Shown here one piece after another: positions 19,810 through 28,641 of a DNA stretch of 64,000 nt. Within the stretch, counting starts at the first letter, position 1. Each line of letters opens with the position of its first letter. Origin of the DNA: Rahnella inusitata (GTDB lineage: Bacteria > Pseudomonadota > Gammaproteobacteria > Enterobacterales > Enterobacteriaceae); contig NZ_JYDE01000042.1 of NCBI RefSeq assembly GCF_003263515.1, forward strand, positions 1-64,000, written 5' to 3'. Both the position numbers and the translations under genes were made by a program. The notes below the pieces were generated by a model. That model saw only the letters and a list, made by a program, of their open reading frames with translations, was not told the origin of the DNA and ran no database searches.

Positions 19810-20604
19810 TTACACCTGACACACCGGGCACCAGAAAAATGGCCGCGATGACACGCTGCTTTTGACGATGGGGTCGCCGCAACGCTCGCAGGGTTTGCCC
19901 GTGCGGCCAAAAACCTTAAACCGGAACAACGCGCCGTGATGCACATTTTCATCCATAGTGCCGCGCGTGGCGTAGGATAATCGCGCCACAGACAAACAGG
20001 CATCGGCCAGCGCATCCAGCTCTGTTTCGTTCAACTCTTTCGGCTTGTGTTCCGGCAGCAGTTTCGCCAGCCAGAGAATCTCTGCCCGCAGATAGTTTCC
20101 AAGACCAGCAAGAAACGCCTGATTGAGCAACATACCACCCAGTTGCCGGTTACGGAATTTAGGCGAGAGTAACCGCTCACGTACCTGCGCGACCGTCAGC
20201 GTTTCGTCCAGCACATCCGGGCCGATACGTTGCAGGAACGGATGATTTTCTATTTCCGCCGTATCATAAATCCCGATTTCAGACGCGCTGTACAACAGGA
20301 TCGCCGCATCGGTAGTCTGCAACTGCACCCGCAGCGAACGTTTGGTTTCTTTCGGTGTTTCACCGCCCTTCACTACCCGCCAGACGCCATAAAGTTGATT
20401 GTGGCTGTAAAGCGTCAGGCCGTTGGAGAAGTGGGTCAGCAGTGCTTTACCGCGCGTTTCAATCGCCGTGATTTTCGTACCACGCAGAGCCGACTGGTAA
20501 GGTTTCAATGAGGGGAAAGCAAACCAGACATCCGTGAGCGGTTTATTGACGACCGCGCGCACCAGTAAATCGGCCGCGCGGCGAATTTCAGGACCTTCAG
20601 GCAT
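19810..20604 (-). CDS. nei: Endonuclease VIII (DNA glycosylase/AP lyase)
   Basis: 264 residues (263 in E. coli). The N-terminal PEGPEIRR supplies the catalytic Pro2 and Glu3; the C-terminal zinc finger is CERCGDPI-x-FFWCPVC. It removes oxidised pyrimidines from DNA. Its ATG overlaps the pcp stop (TGATG), making it the last gene of pxpB-pxpC-pxpA-pcp-nei. In E. coli nei likewise follows pxpA. Confidence 0.97.
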   Translation of the reverse strand: MPEGPEIRRAADLLVRAVVNKPLTDVWFAFPSLKPYQSALRGTKITAIETRGKALLTHFSNGLTLYSHNQLYGVWRVVKGGETPKETKRSLRVQLQTTDAAILLYSASEIGIYDTAEIENHPFLQRIGPDVLDETLTVAQVRERLLSPKFRNRQLGGMLLNQAFLAGLGNYLRAEILWLAKLLPEHKPKELNETELDALADACLSVARLSYATRGTMDENVHHGALFRFKVFGRTGKPCERCGDPIVKSSVSSRPFFWCPVCQV

Positions 20605-21254
20605 CAGTGAGTCGCACCCTCGGCAATTCGCAGATCCTGCTCAGTATGCAGGGCAATGGCGATAGTCAGTTCAAGAGCATTGAGCACAGTGTGTACTGAC
20701 ATACTTGGCTCGCCGGGATGTTTCGCGGCTTGTTCAGGCAGATAAGGAATATGGATAAAGCCGCCTTTCACCACGCTGCACGAAGGATGTGCCAGCCGGT
20801 GCATCAGCCCGTACATCACGTGATTGCACACATAAGTGCCCGCCGTTTGCGACACTGACGCCGGAATACCCGATTCGCGCAAGCCGTTCACGATGGTTTT
20901 GATCGGCAGCGAAGAAAAATAGGCCGCCGGGCCGTCGGCAACAATAGGTGCATCCACCGGCTCATTGCCCTCGTTATCTGGGATCCGCGCATCATCAATA
21001 TTGATTGCCACACGCTCAACGCTGAAATCACTGCGCCCGCCAGCCTGACCGACGCACAGCACCATTTCCGGATGCACTTCATCAATCGCCGCATTCAGCG
21101 CGTCAATCGCTTTACCAAACACGCAAGGCAGCTGCCGCACTACAATCTGCGCGCCCGACAGTTCCAGATCACCCAGTAATTTCACCACTTCCCACGACGG
21201 ATTGACACGCTCGCCGCCAAACGGGTCGAAACCGGTCACTAAGACTTTACGCAT
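20604..21254 (-). CDS. pcp: Pyrrolidone-carboxylate peptidase
   Basis: 216-residue peptidase of family C15. The start [19 protein letters not shown] is the family hallmark; catalytic Glu (FSVERVAIN), Cys ([10 protein letters not shown]) and His (GFIHIPYLP) are present. It cleaves N-terminal 5-oxoproline from peptides in the cytoplasm. It lies 55 bases after pxpA and overlaps nei. E. coli has no pcp here; placing it with the 5-oxoprolinase genes makes a release-and-hydrolyse pathway in one operon. Confidence 0.96.
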   Translation of the reverse strand: MRKVLVTGFDPFGGERVNPSWEVVKLLGDLELSGAQIVVRQLPCVFGKAIDALNAAIDEVHPEMVLCVGQAGGRSDFSVERVAINIDDARIPDNEGNEPVDAPIVADGPAAYFSSLPIKTIVNGLRESGIPASVSQTAGTYVCNHVMYGLMHRLAHPSCSVVKGGFIHIPYLPEQAAKHPGEPSMSVHTVLNALELTIAIALHTEQDLRIAEGATH

Positions 21255-21309
21255 GATAGATCCTTGTTGTAGGGCAAGACTGATATCTCATCTGTTAGCT
21301 ATGAGGTAA

Positions 21310-22044
21310 TTATGATCGGATTTCAATCCCCTGCTCACCAAATGCCTCGCGCAGTTTTTTGGCAAATGTCAGGGCGTGCTCACCGTCACCATGCAGGCAG
21401 ACGGTATCGGCCTGAACCGGAACCCAGACGCCTTCGCGACTGAGCACTTTTTGTTGTTGCACCATCGCCAGTGTCTGTTCCAGCGCCTGTTCATCGGTGT
21501 CGATCATTGCATCGGGCTGACTGCGCGGTACCAGCGAACCGTTGCTCAAATAGCGGCGGTCAGCAAACACTTCCTGCCGCGTTGCCAGCCCGTACCGCTC
21601 ACCGGCGCGGATAAGCTCGCTGCCCGCCAGACCCACCAGACGCAGCGTCGGGTCGACGTCGCAGACTGCGCGGGCAATAGCGTCAGCCAATTGCGTATCG
21701 GTCGCCGCCTGGTTATACAACATCCCGTGCGGCTTGACGTGCACCATCTTTGCGCCTTCGGCACGGGTGATGGCCGCCAGTGCGCCGAGCTGATAGACCA
21801 CCTGCGCATAAACGGTTTCCGGCGGCAACTGCATGGCGGTACGACCGAAGTTTTCGCGATCGGGAAAACTCGGGTGCGCGCCAATCGCCACGTCATACTT
21901 CAGCGCCCAGCGCACTGATTGCTGCATCGTCTGCGCGTCTCCGGCGTGAAAGCCGCAGGCGATATTGGCGGAACTGACCAGTTGCAACAGCGCCTCGTCA
22001 TTGGCACAGCCTTCACCGAGATCGGCGTTGAGATCAACGCTCAT
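21310..22044 (-). CDS. pxpA: 5-oxoprolinase subunit A
   Basis: 244 residues of the LamB/YcsF family from ATG 22044, as in E. coli ([20 protein letters not shown]). With PxpB and PxpC it hydrolyses 5-oxoproline to glutamate using ATP. Conserved stretches [35 protein letters not shown] and [11 protein letters not shown] are all present. It overlaps pxpC by 11 bases. Confidence 0.96.
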   Translation of the reverse strand: MSVDLNADLGEGCANDEALLQLVSSANIACGFHAGDAQTMQQSVRWALKYDVAIGAHPSFPDRENFGRTAMQLPPETVYAQVVYQLGALAAITRAEGAKMVHVKPHGMLYNQAATDTQLADAIARAVCDVDPTLRLVGLAGSELIRAGERYGLATRQEVFADRRYLSNGSLVPRSQPDAMIDTDEQALEQTLAMVQQQKVLSREGVWVPVQADTVCLHGDGEHALTFAKKLREAFGEQGIEIRS

Positions 22045-22963
22045 ACAGCCCCCGCTTGATCTGTTCAATAAACAGTGATTGCTCCCGCAAAGCTTTCTGC
22101 GCCTCCTCCAGCGTACATTTCACGAAATGCACCGGTTCCCCCAGGCGGATTTGCGCCAGATTGTAGAGATCGGCTTCGATCACGCAGGCAATACGCGGAT
22201 AACCGCCGGTGGTCTGGGCATCGGCCATCAATACAATCGGCTGACCGCCGTGCGGCACCTGCACCACGCCCGGTAACAGGCCATGAGAAAGCATCTCGCG
22301 GTCGGTTTCCCGTTTCAGCGCGTGGCCGTGCAGGCGATAACCCATGCGGTTACTTTGCGGGCTCAGTTGCCACGACGCACGCCAGAAGGCATCACGCGCT
22401 TCGGCGCTGAACTCCTGATACTCCGGCCCCGGTATGGCGCGGATACGATTACCAAACAGCAGTTGTTTGATGCCGCCTGCGCTTTTTGGCATATGGAAAC
22501 TGTCACCGGTGGGCAACACATCGCCGTCCTGAAGCGGACGCCCGTTGTAACCGCCGAATTTTGCTTTCAGATCGGTGCTGCGCGAGCCCATCACTTCGGG
22601 CACGTCGATCCCGCCAGAAATCGCCAGATAACTGCGCATTCCTCGCGTCGGTGTTTTCATGGTGAGCACCTGACCCGGCTTCACGGCGTAGCGCCATCCG
22701 GTCCAGACATCTTTGCCGTCGAGTTGCGCGTGGCATCCTGCGCCGGTCAGCGCCATCCAGCCTTCGCGATGAAACTCGGCGCTGAACTGCCCGAGAGTAA
22801 TCTCCAGCCCGGCGGCGTTCTCATCATTGCCGGCCAGCAGATTGGCGATGCGCAAAGCTGGCGCATCCAGCGCGCCGGAATGGCTGACCCCCTGCTGGCG
22901 GTAACCGTTGCGGCCTAAATCCTGCACCGTCGTAAACATCCCTGCGCGTAAAACCTTCAGCAT
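22034..22963 (-). CDS. pxpC: 5-oxoprolinase subunit C
   Basis: 309-residue KipA/AHS2 (biotin-dependent carboxylase-like) family protein. It starts [20 protein letters not shown] and holds the family motifs [17 protein letters not shown] and [18 protein letters not shown]. It is a subunit of the ATP-dependent 5-oxoprolinase. It overlaps pxpB by 7 and pxpA by 11 bases, so the three are translated together. Confidence 0.95.
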   Translation of the reverse strand: MLKVLRAGMFTTVQDLGRNGYRQQGVSHSGALDAPALRIANLLAGNDENAAGLEITLGQFSAEFHREGWMALTGAGCHAQLDGKDVWTGWRYAVKPGQVLTMKTPTRGMRSYLAISGGIDVPEVMGSRSTDLKAKFGGYNGRPLQDGDVLPTGDSFHMPKSAGGIKQLLFGNRIRAIPGPEYQEFSAEARDAFWRASWQLSPQSNRMGYRLHGHALKRETDREMLSHGLLPGVVQVPHGGQPIVLMADAQTTGGYPRIACVIEADLYNLAQIRLGEPVHFVKCTLEEAQKALREQSLFIEQIKRGLYER

Positions 22964-23622
22964 ACGCCCTCCTTCTGTGGCACAAAGCGCACGTGGTCAC
23001 CGGGTAATAATAAGGTCGGGGATGAACGCGTGGGATCAAACATCGCCAGCGGCGTCTGCCCGATCAGCTGCCAGCCGCCGGGTGTGGCCAGCGGATAGAT
23101 ACCGGTCTGGCTACCGCCGATGCCAACGGAACCCGCGGGTACGGAAAGCCGCGGTTCACCATGGCGTGGCATAGCCAGTTGCTCCGGCATTCCGCCGAGG
23201 TACGGGAAGCCGGGCTGGAAACCGAGGAAATAGACGGTGTAATCGATACCCGAATGGCATCCGACCACCTCACGTGGCGTCATCCCCGTATGGCGGGCGA
23301 CGCTCTCCAGATCCGGCCCCTGCTCACCGCCGTAGATAACCGGGATTTCAATCAGTCGGGAAACCGGTTCAATGGCTTCGCTCTCTTCCCACCAGGTTTG
23401 CAGGCGCTCAATTGCGTCCAGCGCGGAGCTTTGCGCATCGGTGAGTAAGACCGTCAGATTATTCATACCGGGAATGACTTCGCGAACGCCGGGATAGGCC
23501 GCGCGATCCTGTAAACGTTGGGTCAGACCCCAGATCCGCTGCTGGCTGGCCAGCGTCACAGGCGGTTCCAGTTCCAGCACTACCGCGCGTTCACCCAGCA
23601 GGTAACATCGTGCTCGTTGCAC
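22957..23622 (-). CDS. pxpB: 5-oxoprolinase subunit B
   Basis: 221-residue KipI/AHS1 family protein starting with GTG at 23622 (AGGAG nine bases upstream). The motif [19 protein letters not shown] and the [18 protein letters not shown] loop are diagnostic. First gene of the operon. A 25-bp perfect palindrome at 23653-23677 lies about 31 bases upstream and may be its operator. Confidence 0.95.
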   Translation of the reverse strand: MQRARCYLLGERAVVLELEPPVTLASQQRIWGLTQRLQDRAAYPGVREVIPGMNNLTVLLTDAQSSALDAIERLQTWWEESEAIEPVSRLIEIPVIYGGEQGPDLESVARHTGMTPREVVGCHSGIDYTVYFLGFQPGFPYLGGMPEQLAMPRHGEPRLSVPAGSVGIGGSQTGIYPLATPGGWQLIGQTPLAMFDPTRSSPTLLLPGDHVRFVPQKEGVC

Positions 23623-23652
23623 TCAGACACTCCTCAAAGAAGGGTTGTGGAT

Positions 23653-23677
23653 CATTGAGTTATTCATGAACTCAATG
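23653..23677. promoter_or_regulatory. Palindrome in the pxpB / MFS divergent promoter region
   Basis: Perfect 9-bp arms CATTGAGTT and AACTCAATG with a 7-base spacer. It sits 31 bases upstream of pxpB and 184 bases upstream of the divergent transporter. The form is that of an operator for a dimeric regulator; the regulator is not in this window and is unknown. Confidence 0.5.
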
Positions 23678-23860
23678 TCCCGATAAGGGTATGTAGATTA
23701 AGGGTAGTTATGCGGGAAAGCGACAGAGGATGTCAACTTGTCAAAGACGACCAAAGGGCGGCGAAGGTTTCGCCCATCGCCCGCACCTGCTACTCTCAGA
23801 GGTGTTGCAGTTTTTTAGCGTTTGGATAACGCAGTATTTACAAAATGAAAGGGACAGCCC

Positions 23861-25300
23861 GTGAGAAAACCTTTAGCACTCTTTTTTCCGCTTTATACCA
23901 CCACATTACTGATGCTGCTCGGTTCCGGCCTGCTCACCACTTACATTTCCCTGCGACTGTCGGCGATACACGTCAGCGGCGCGATGATCGGGGCGATTAT
24001 CGCCGCCAACTACATCGGGCTGGTGATCGGCGGTAAAGTCGGCCATATCCTGATCGCCCGCGTCGGCCACATTCGCGCCTACGTCTCCTGCTCCGGCATC
24101 ATTACCGCCGCCGTTCTGGGGCACGGCCTGACTGATATTATTCCCGTCTGGGTGGTGCTCCGGCTGATCATCGGTCTGTGCATGATGGTGCAATACATGG
24201 TGCTGGAAAGCTGGCTGAACGATCAGGCCGAGGCCAATCAGCGCGGCGTGGTTTTCGGATTTTACATGGTGGCGTCATACCTCGGGATGTCGCTCGGTCA
24301 GGTCGTTTTGATGCTCGACAGCGGCCTTGGCGTCAGTACGCTCATCATGATCGCGCTGTGTTTCGCGCTCTGCCTGGTCCCCATCGCGCTGACGACGCGT
24401 ACCAACGTTGGCCATATGTCCCCGGCGCCGATGGAGCTTAAATTCTTTATCGGTGCAATCCCTAAGGTGCTGGCGATAACGCTGGTCATCGGCATGGTGG
24501 TCGGTTCTTTTTACGGGATGGCGCCGATTTACACCAGCCAGCAATCGCTGACCACTCAGCAAACCGGTCTGTTTATGGCGATGGCGATCTTCGCCGGGCT
24601 GCTGGCGCAGTTTCCGCTGAGCTGGCTGTCAGATCGCTATAACCGAAACATGCTGATGCGCATCAACGCGATCCTGCTGGCGGTCGCCGCCCTGCCGCTG
24701 GCGTTGCTCACGCATATTTCTTTCCCCGTGCTGCTCGGCATCGGTTTTGTCGTCAGCCTGATGCAGTTCACGCTGTATCCGCTGGTGGTCGCACTCGCCA
24801 ATGACATGATTGAACCGGAGCGCCGCGTCTCGCTTTCCGCCTGTCTGCTGATGGCGTTTGGCGTCGGTGCCTGTATCGGTCCGCTGGCGGTGGGTGCGCT
24901 GATGGAACCGCTCGGTGGCAATATTCTGTATGCCTTTTTCGCCCTGTGCGGAGCGGCAATCGTTGCGCTCAGCCGGACCTCGGCGAAAGAAGAAGAAACG
25001 GTGATGGCAGTCGATGCGCCTCTGCCGCACATCGCTATGCCGGACAGTCTGAGCAGTTCACCGCTGTCGCCTGCACTGAACCCGGCCTTTGACGAGCAAA
25101 TGATTCAGGAAACGATGCCTGCGCCAGAAAACGTCACAGAACCGGCGGTAGAAGAAAGCGAAGTGACAGAAGAAGAGGAAGAAAGCCCGTATCCGCCGCA
25201 GGGTGCAGACCCCGAAGTGGATACCGGCTTGCAGCGGGCATTTACATTGCTTGAAGACAGCGTGCCGGAAGAAAGCTCAGATAAGACGTTACAAAAGTGA
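23861..25300 (+). CDS. MFS transporter, YcaD-like, with acidic C-terminal tail
   Basis: 479 residues from GTG 23861 (AAGGGA upstream). Twelve membrane segments fill residues about 7-385, and the pattern VVLRLIIGLCMMVQYMVLES and WLSDRYNRNMLMR is that of the YcaD/UhpC-like MFS branch. The last 95 residues are hydrophilic and rich in Glu, Pro and Ser (EVTEEEEESPYPPQ), unlike E. coli YcaD, which ends after the last helix. Substrate unknown. It is divergent from pxpB and convergent with ybgI. Its place between ybgI and pxpB is not that of E. coli. Confidence 0.85.
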   Translation: MRKPLALFFPLYTTTLLMLLGSGLLTTYISLRLSAIHVSGAMIGAIIAANYIGLVIGGKVGHILIARVGHIRAYVSCSGIITAAVLGHGLTDIIPVWVVLRLIIGLCMMVQYMVLESWLNDQAEANQRGVVFGFYMVASYLGMSLGQVVLMLDSGLGVSTLIMIALCFALCLVPIALTTRTNVGHMSPAPMELKFFIGAIPKVLAITLVIGMVVGSFYGMAPIYTSQQSLTTQQTGLFMAMAIFAGLLAQFPLSWLSDRYNRNMLMRINAILLAVAALPLALLTHISFPVLLGIGFVVSLMQFTLYPLVVALANDMIEPERRVSLSACLLMAFGVGACIGPLAVGALMEPLGGNILYAFFALCGAAIVALSRTSAKEEETVMAVDAPLPHIAMPDSLSSSPLSPALNPAFDEQMIQETMPAPENVTEPAVEESEVTEEEEESPYPPQGADPEVDTGLQRAFTLLEDSVPEESSDKTLQK

Positions 25301-25318
25301 GGGGCGTCATCGTTGCAG

Positions 25319-25402
25319 CCCTTGTGGATTCGGACAGTGCGCAGGGACAGGAGCATACTTACTGTACGCGACTGTCAGGAGCACTGCCCGGATTCAACAG
25401 GG
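25319..25402. repeat. Imperfect palindromic intergenic element
   Basis: 84 bases between the convergent MFS gene and ybgI. The 22-base ends (25319-25340 and 25381-25402) are inverted copies with 17 of 22 positions alike, and the inner arms GACAG (25346-25350) and CTGTC (25372-25376) extend the stem. It resembles small palindromic repeats scattered in enterobacterial genomes. It may act as a bidirectional transcription stop, though no T run is seen. Confidence 0.55.
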
Positions 25403-25416
25403 TAAATAAGATGGCC

Positions 25417-26160
25417 CTAAGCCGGGTTATCGATGTCGATGAACATCACATCTAACCCATGCTCTGACTCAAGCCATTCGCCTAAAGCTTTCACGCCATA
25501 ACGTTCGGTGGCGTGATGGCCAGCGGCATAGAAATGCAGCCCCATTTCGCGGGCGATGTGGATAGTTTGCTCTGAGACTTCGCCGCTGATGAATGCATCC
25601 ACGCCAAACTCTGCCGCCTGCTGAATGAAGCCCTGACCGCCGCCGGAGCACCAGGCGATGCGACGAATTTCTTCCGGCCCGCCTTGCGCGCTGTGCAGCA
25701 CTTTGCGATCTAAAATCACTTCAATTCGCTGACGTAATTCTTCGCCGGATAACGGCTTTTCGAGCTCGCCGTAAGGCACCAGCGGCATGACTTCCCCCTG
25801 TACAGCAATGCCAAATAACTCGGCAAGCTGCGCGTTGTTACCGAGAACAGGGTGCGCATCGAGCGGTAAATGGTAGCCATACAAATTGATATCATTCACC
25901 AGCAGGGCTTTTAGCCGGTTGCGCTTCATGCCACGAACAACCGCCGGTTCGTTCTTCCAGAAGTAACCGTGATGCACCAAAATTGCGTCAGCTTCGACGG
26001 CAATCGCGGCATCCAGCAGATCCTGAGAGGCGGTCACCCCGGTGACCACGCGCTGCACATTACGACGCCCCTCGACCTGCAGGCCGTTAGGCGCGTAATC
26101 ATGGAAATTAGTGACATCCAGTTTCTGGTTTATCAGGGCTTCAAGCTGGAGATTATTCAT
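25417..26160 (-). CDS. ybgI: YbgI, Nif3-family dinuclear metal protein
   Basis: 247 residues, the E. coli length. The Nif3-like fold is recognised from YAPNGLQVEG, ILVHHGYFW and the C-terminal YAAGHHATERYG, whose His/Glu/Asp residues bind two metal ions in the E. coli structure. E. coli YbgI is a toroidal hexamer linked to radiation resistance; its reaction is not established. It follows the phosphodiesterase gene by 24 bases on the same strand. Confidence 0.94.
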   Translation of the reverse strand: MNNLQLEALINQKLDVTNFHDYAPNGLQVEGRRNVQRVVTGVTASQDLLDAAIAVEADAILVHHGYFWKNEPAVVRGMKRNRLKALLVNDINLYGYHLPLDAHPVLGNNAQLAELFGIAVQGEVMPLVPYGELEKPLSGEELRQRIEVILDRKVLHSAQGGPEEIRRIAWCSGGGQGFIQQAAEFGVDAFISGEVSEQTIHIAREMGLHFYAAGHHATERYGVKALGEWLESEHGLDVMFIDIDNPA

Positions 26161-26184
26161 GGTTATTCCCGGTAGAATGGCTTA

Positions 26185-27165
26185 TCAAAACGTTAATTTA
26201 TCACCCTGCTGCATCCGCACAAACTTCACGCCCAAATTATTGCCTTTCTCCAGCTGCTGCATGATCTCTTTTTCGGGGTCCGCACCGGCTTTCAGGCTGG
26301 GTTTCACGTGGCTGATGATCACCGTCAGGTCTTTCAGCGCCCCTTCACCACCGGCGTATTGTTGCAAATTGCCAAGCTCTTTCAGCAGCCAGTGCGGCGT
26401 GAGATGGCCGAACAGTTTGCTGTCGGGTACGTCATCGGGATAAGAGGTTTCGATGATAAGCCCCTTCAGGCGTTTTGCTTTGATTTCATCGCCGAGCACG
26501 CGCCAGACGGCGTCGAGATTTTTTGATTTCTCGACCTCATCCGGGCCGGTATCGCCAAAGAAGGCGAAGGACTGATTATTGCGGCTGACCAGAATCATGC
26601 TCGAAGGCGTACCGCCGTGGCTGAGCGGGTAAATGCGGCCATCGAGACCGGTAAGGCCAAGGGAGAATCGCTGATCCGGACGCTGTAAGTTCAGGCGATA
26701 AGTGCCGATACGCAGGCCGCTGCCTGAATCGGTAAAGTTCGGCCAGACGCGGCCATTGAAGTAATGCTGACGCAGCGTGCCGATGGTGTCGGCGGTGCCA
26801 TAAATCGGTTTTTTGGTGTCTTCGGGCGAGCTGATGATCAGCCCGGCCAGATGGTCGAGATGACCGTGGCTGATAAAGTAGCCGCCGATCAGGTTGCGAA
26901 ATACCGCGCCCTGCCCAGTGTTGGGGGCGGCATTTTCAGTCGTCACTTCGGGGAAACTGCCTTTCTCCAGCCCTTTACGGATGCCCGGCAATACGGAACC
27001 GGCGTCCAGCCCGAGATACAGTTTTTGATCGTCACTGCGCACCAGATATGACGTCAGATTTCCTTCCTCAACGCCACCGTTGACACCCAGTGCGACCACA
27101 TCAAAGGCCGCCACGGCCTGGCTCGCCCAGCACGCCAGCATCAGCGCCAGCAGGTGTTTTTTCAT
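26185..27165 (-). CDS. Class II 3',5'-cyclic-nucleotide phosphodiesterase, secreted (CpdP-like)
   Basis: 326 residues from ATG 27165 (AGGAG upstream). A Sec signal peptide covers about residues 1-19 (KKHLLALMLACWASQAVA). The sequence HGHLDHLAGLIISSP fits the PROSITE class II cyclic-nucleotide phosphodiesterase pattern exactly, and this metallo-beta-lactamase-type motif binds two metals. Further metal-site candidates are SHGGTPSS, FFGDTGPDE and IISHVKPS. The known relatives are yeast PDE1 and Vibrio fischeri CpdP, a periplasmic cAMP phosphodiesterase. Export suggests use of external cAMP/cGMP as a phosphate or nucleoside source. It sits 35 bases after phr; in E. coli the peptide transporter dtpD is here instead. 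Confidence 0.88.
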   Translation of the reverse strand: MKKHLLALMLACWASQAVAAFDVVALGVNGGVEEGNLTSYLVRSDDQKLYLGLDAGSVLPGIRKGLEKGSFPEVTTENAAPNTGQGAVFRNLIGGYFISHGHLDHLAGLIISSPEDTKKPIYGTADTIGTLRQHYFNGRVWPNFTDSGSGLRIGTYRLNLQRPDQRFSLGLTGLDGRIYPLSHGGTPSSMILVSRNNQSFAFFGDTGPDEVEKSKNLDAVWRVLGDEIKAKRLKGLIIETSYPDDVPDSKLFGHLTPHWLLKELGNLQQYAGGEGALKDLTVIISHVKPSLKAGADPEKEIMQQLEKGNNLGVKFVRMQQGDKLTF

Positions 27166-27200
27166 CACATCGCTCCTTGTCGTGGTGATTAGCAAAAAGG

Positions 27201-28631
27201 TCAGTCTGACCGGTTTTTTGCCGCCTCAAACGCCGCAAGCGTGTCTTTGCGTGCCCTTGCGTGATCAATGATCGGCAACGGGTAGTCTAGCACGCGATGC
27301 TGTTTTTCCGCCCAGCGATGCGGTGTGTGTATGTCTTTTTCCGGCACGTCCGACAGTTCAGGGATCCAGGCCTTGATAAATCGTCCCGCTTTGTCAAAGC
27401 GTTCGCCCTGCGTTGTCGGATTGAAAATGCGGAAATACGGTGCGGCGTCGGTCCCTGTCGACGCGCCCCACTGCCAGCCGCCGTTGTTGGCGGCCAGATC
27501 GCCGTCGAGCAACTGCGACATAAAATAGCGTTCGCCTTCGCGCCAGTTGATCAGCAAATCCTTCACCAGAAAACTGGCGACGATCATGCGCAGACGGTTG
27601 TGCATCCAGCCGGTGGCGTTGAGCTGGCGCATCGCCGCATCGACTATCGGATAGCCTGTTTTCCCCTCTTTCCACGCCTGTAACTCTTCCGGCGCGTGCC
27701 GCCAGTGCACGCCGTCGGTCCAGCCGACAAACGGCTGATGTTTGCAGAGTTTCGGCCATGCGACGATCAGGTGCCGGTAAAACTCGCGCCAGATTAGCTC
27801 GTTCAACCAGCCAAACGCGCCGCCGTCAGTTCTGTCGAGCACGTCAGGGCATTCGGTGCGCAGCCGGTTGAAACACTGACGTGGCGAAAGCACGCCAATC
27901 GCCAGATAGGGCGAGAGCGAACTGGTGCCATCAACGGCGGGTAAATCGCGCTGCTGAAGATAATCCTGCACCTGCTCACGGCAAAAACTGCGCAACTGAT
28001 TGCGCGCCGCGTCTTCGCCGACAGCAAAATTCTCGTCGATGTTTTCCAGCGGATAATCGAACGGCATCAGCTTATGCATCACCGTTTTCTGCCCATGCTC
28101 TCGCGCTTTTGGTGCGGGCAGGGAGCGGCTGTCGGATTCCGTCAGGCGGGATAAAAAGGCACGACGAAACGGCGTGTAGACTTTGTACATCTCGTTATTG
28201 CCGGTGGTAACCGATCCCGGTGGCAGCAGCAGGCTGTCGTCAAATGCGTGGCATAAAACGTCCGCGCCGACGGCTTTTTCCAGCGCGTCATCGCGCAGAC
28301 GCTCATTGATTTCATACTGTTTATTGTAAAAAATCGCATCCACCGTTTCCGTTTCGCAGAAACCTTTCATCCAGTTCACACTTGCCGCGAAGTCATCACA
28401 CTGATGGTAATGCAGCGGGATCCCGCGTTCCGCCAGAGAATGTTGTAGCGACTGAAGATGCTGATAAATAAACGCCGCCTGACGCGGTGCCATTTCATGC
28501 TGTTTCCACTGTTCAGGCGTGGCGATAAAGAGAGCGATCACCCGCGCCTGCGGATCCTCACAGGCGGCGTGCAGCGCGCGGTTGTCGGTAATACGTAAGT
28601 CATTGCGAAACCAGACTAAATGCGTGGTCAT
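27201..28631 (-). CDS. phrB: Deoxyribodipyrimidine photolyase
   Basis: 476 residues (472 in E. coli) from ATG 28631 (MTTHLVWFRNDLRITDNRAL); longer in-frame starts would run into ybgA. N-terminal alpha/beta antenna domain (1-130) and C-terminal FAD domain with TSSLSPYLAIGVLS, the WREFYRHL helix and NNGGWQWGASTGTDAAPYFRIFNP. It repairs cyclobutane pyrimidine dimers using light. It starts 10 bases after ybgA. Confidence 0.97.
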   Translation of the reverse strand: MTTHLVWFRNDLRITDNRALHAACEDPQARVIALFIATPEQWKQHEMAPRQAAFIYQHLQSLQHSLAERGIPLHYHQCDDFAASVNWMKGFCETETVDAIFYNKQYEINERLRDDALEKAVGADVLCHAFDDSLLLPPGSVTTGNNEMYKVYTPFRRAFLSRLTESDSRSLPAPKAREHGQKTVMHKLMPFDYPLENIDENFAVGEDAARNQLRSFCREQVQDYLQQRDLPAVDGTSSLSPYLAIGVLSPRQCFNRLRTECPDVLDRTDGGAFGWLNELIWREFYRHLIVAWPKLCKHQPFVGWTDGVHWRHAPEELQAWKEGKTGYPIVDAAMRQLNATGWMHNRLRMIVASFLVKDLLINWREGERYFMSQLLDGDLAANNGGWQWGASTGTDAAPYFRIFNPTTQGERFDKAGRFIKAWIPELSDVPEKDIHTPHRWAEKQHRVLDYPLPIIDHARARKDTLAAFEAAKNRSD

Positions 28632-28641
28632 AACATTCCCT

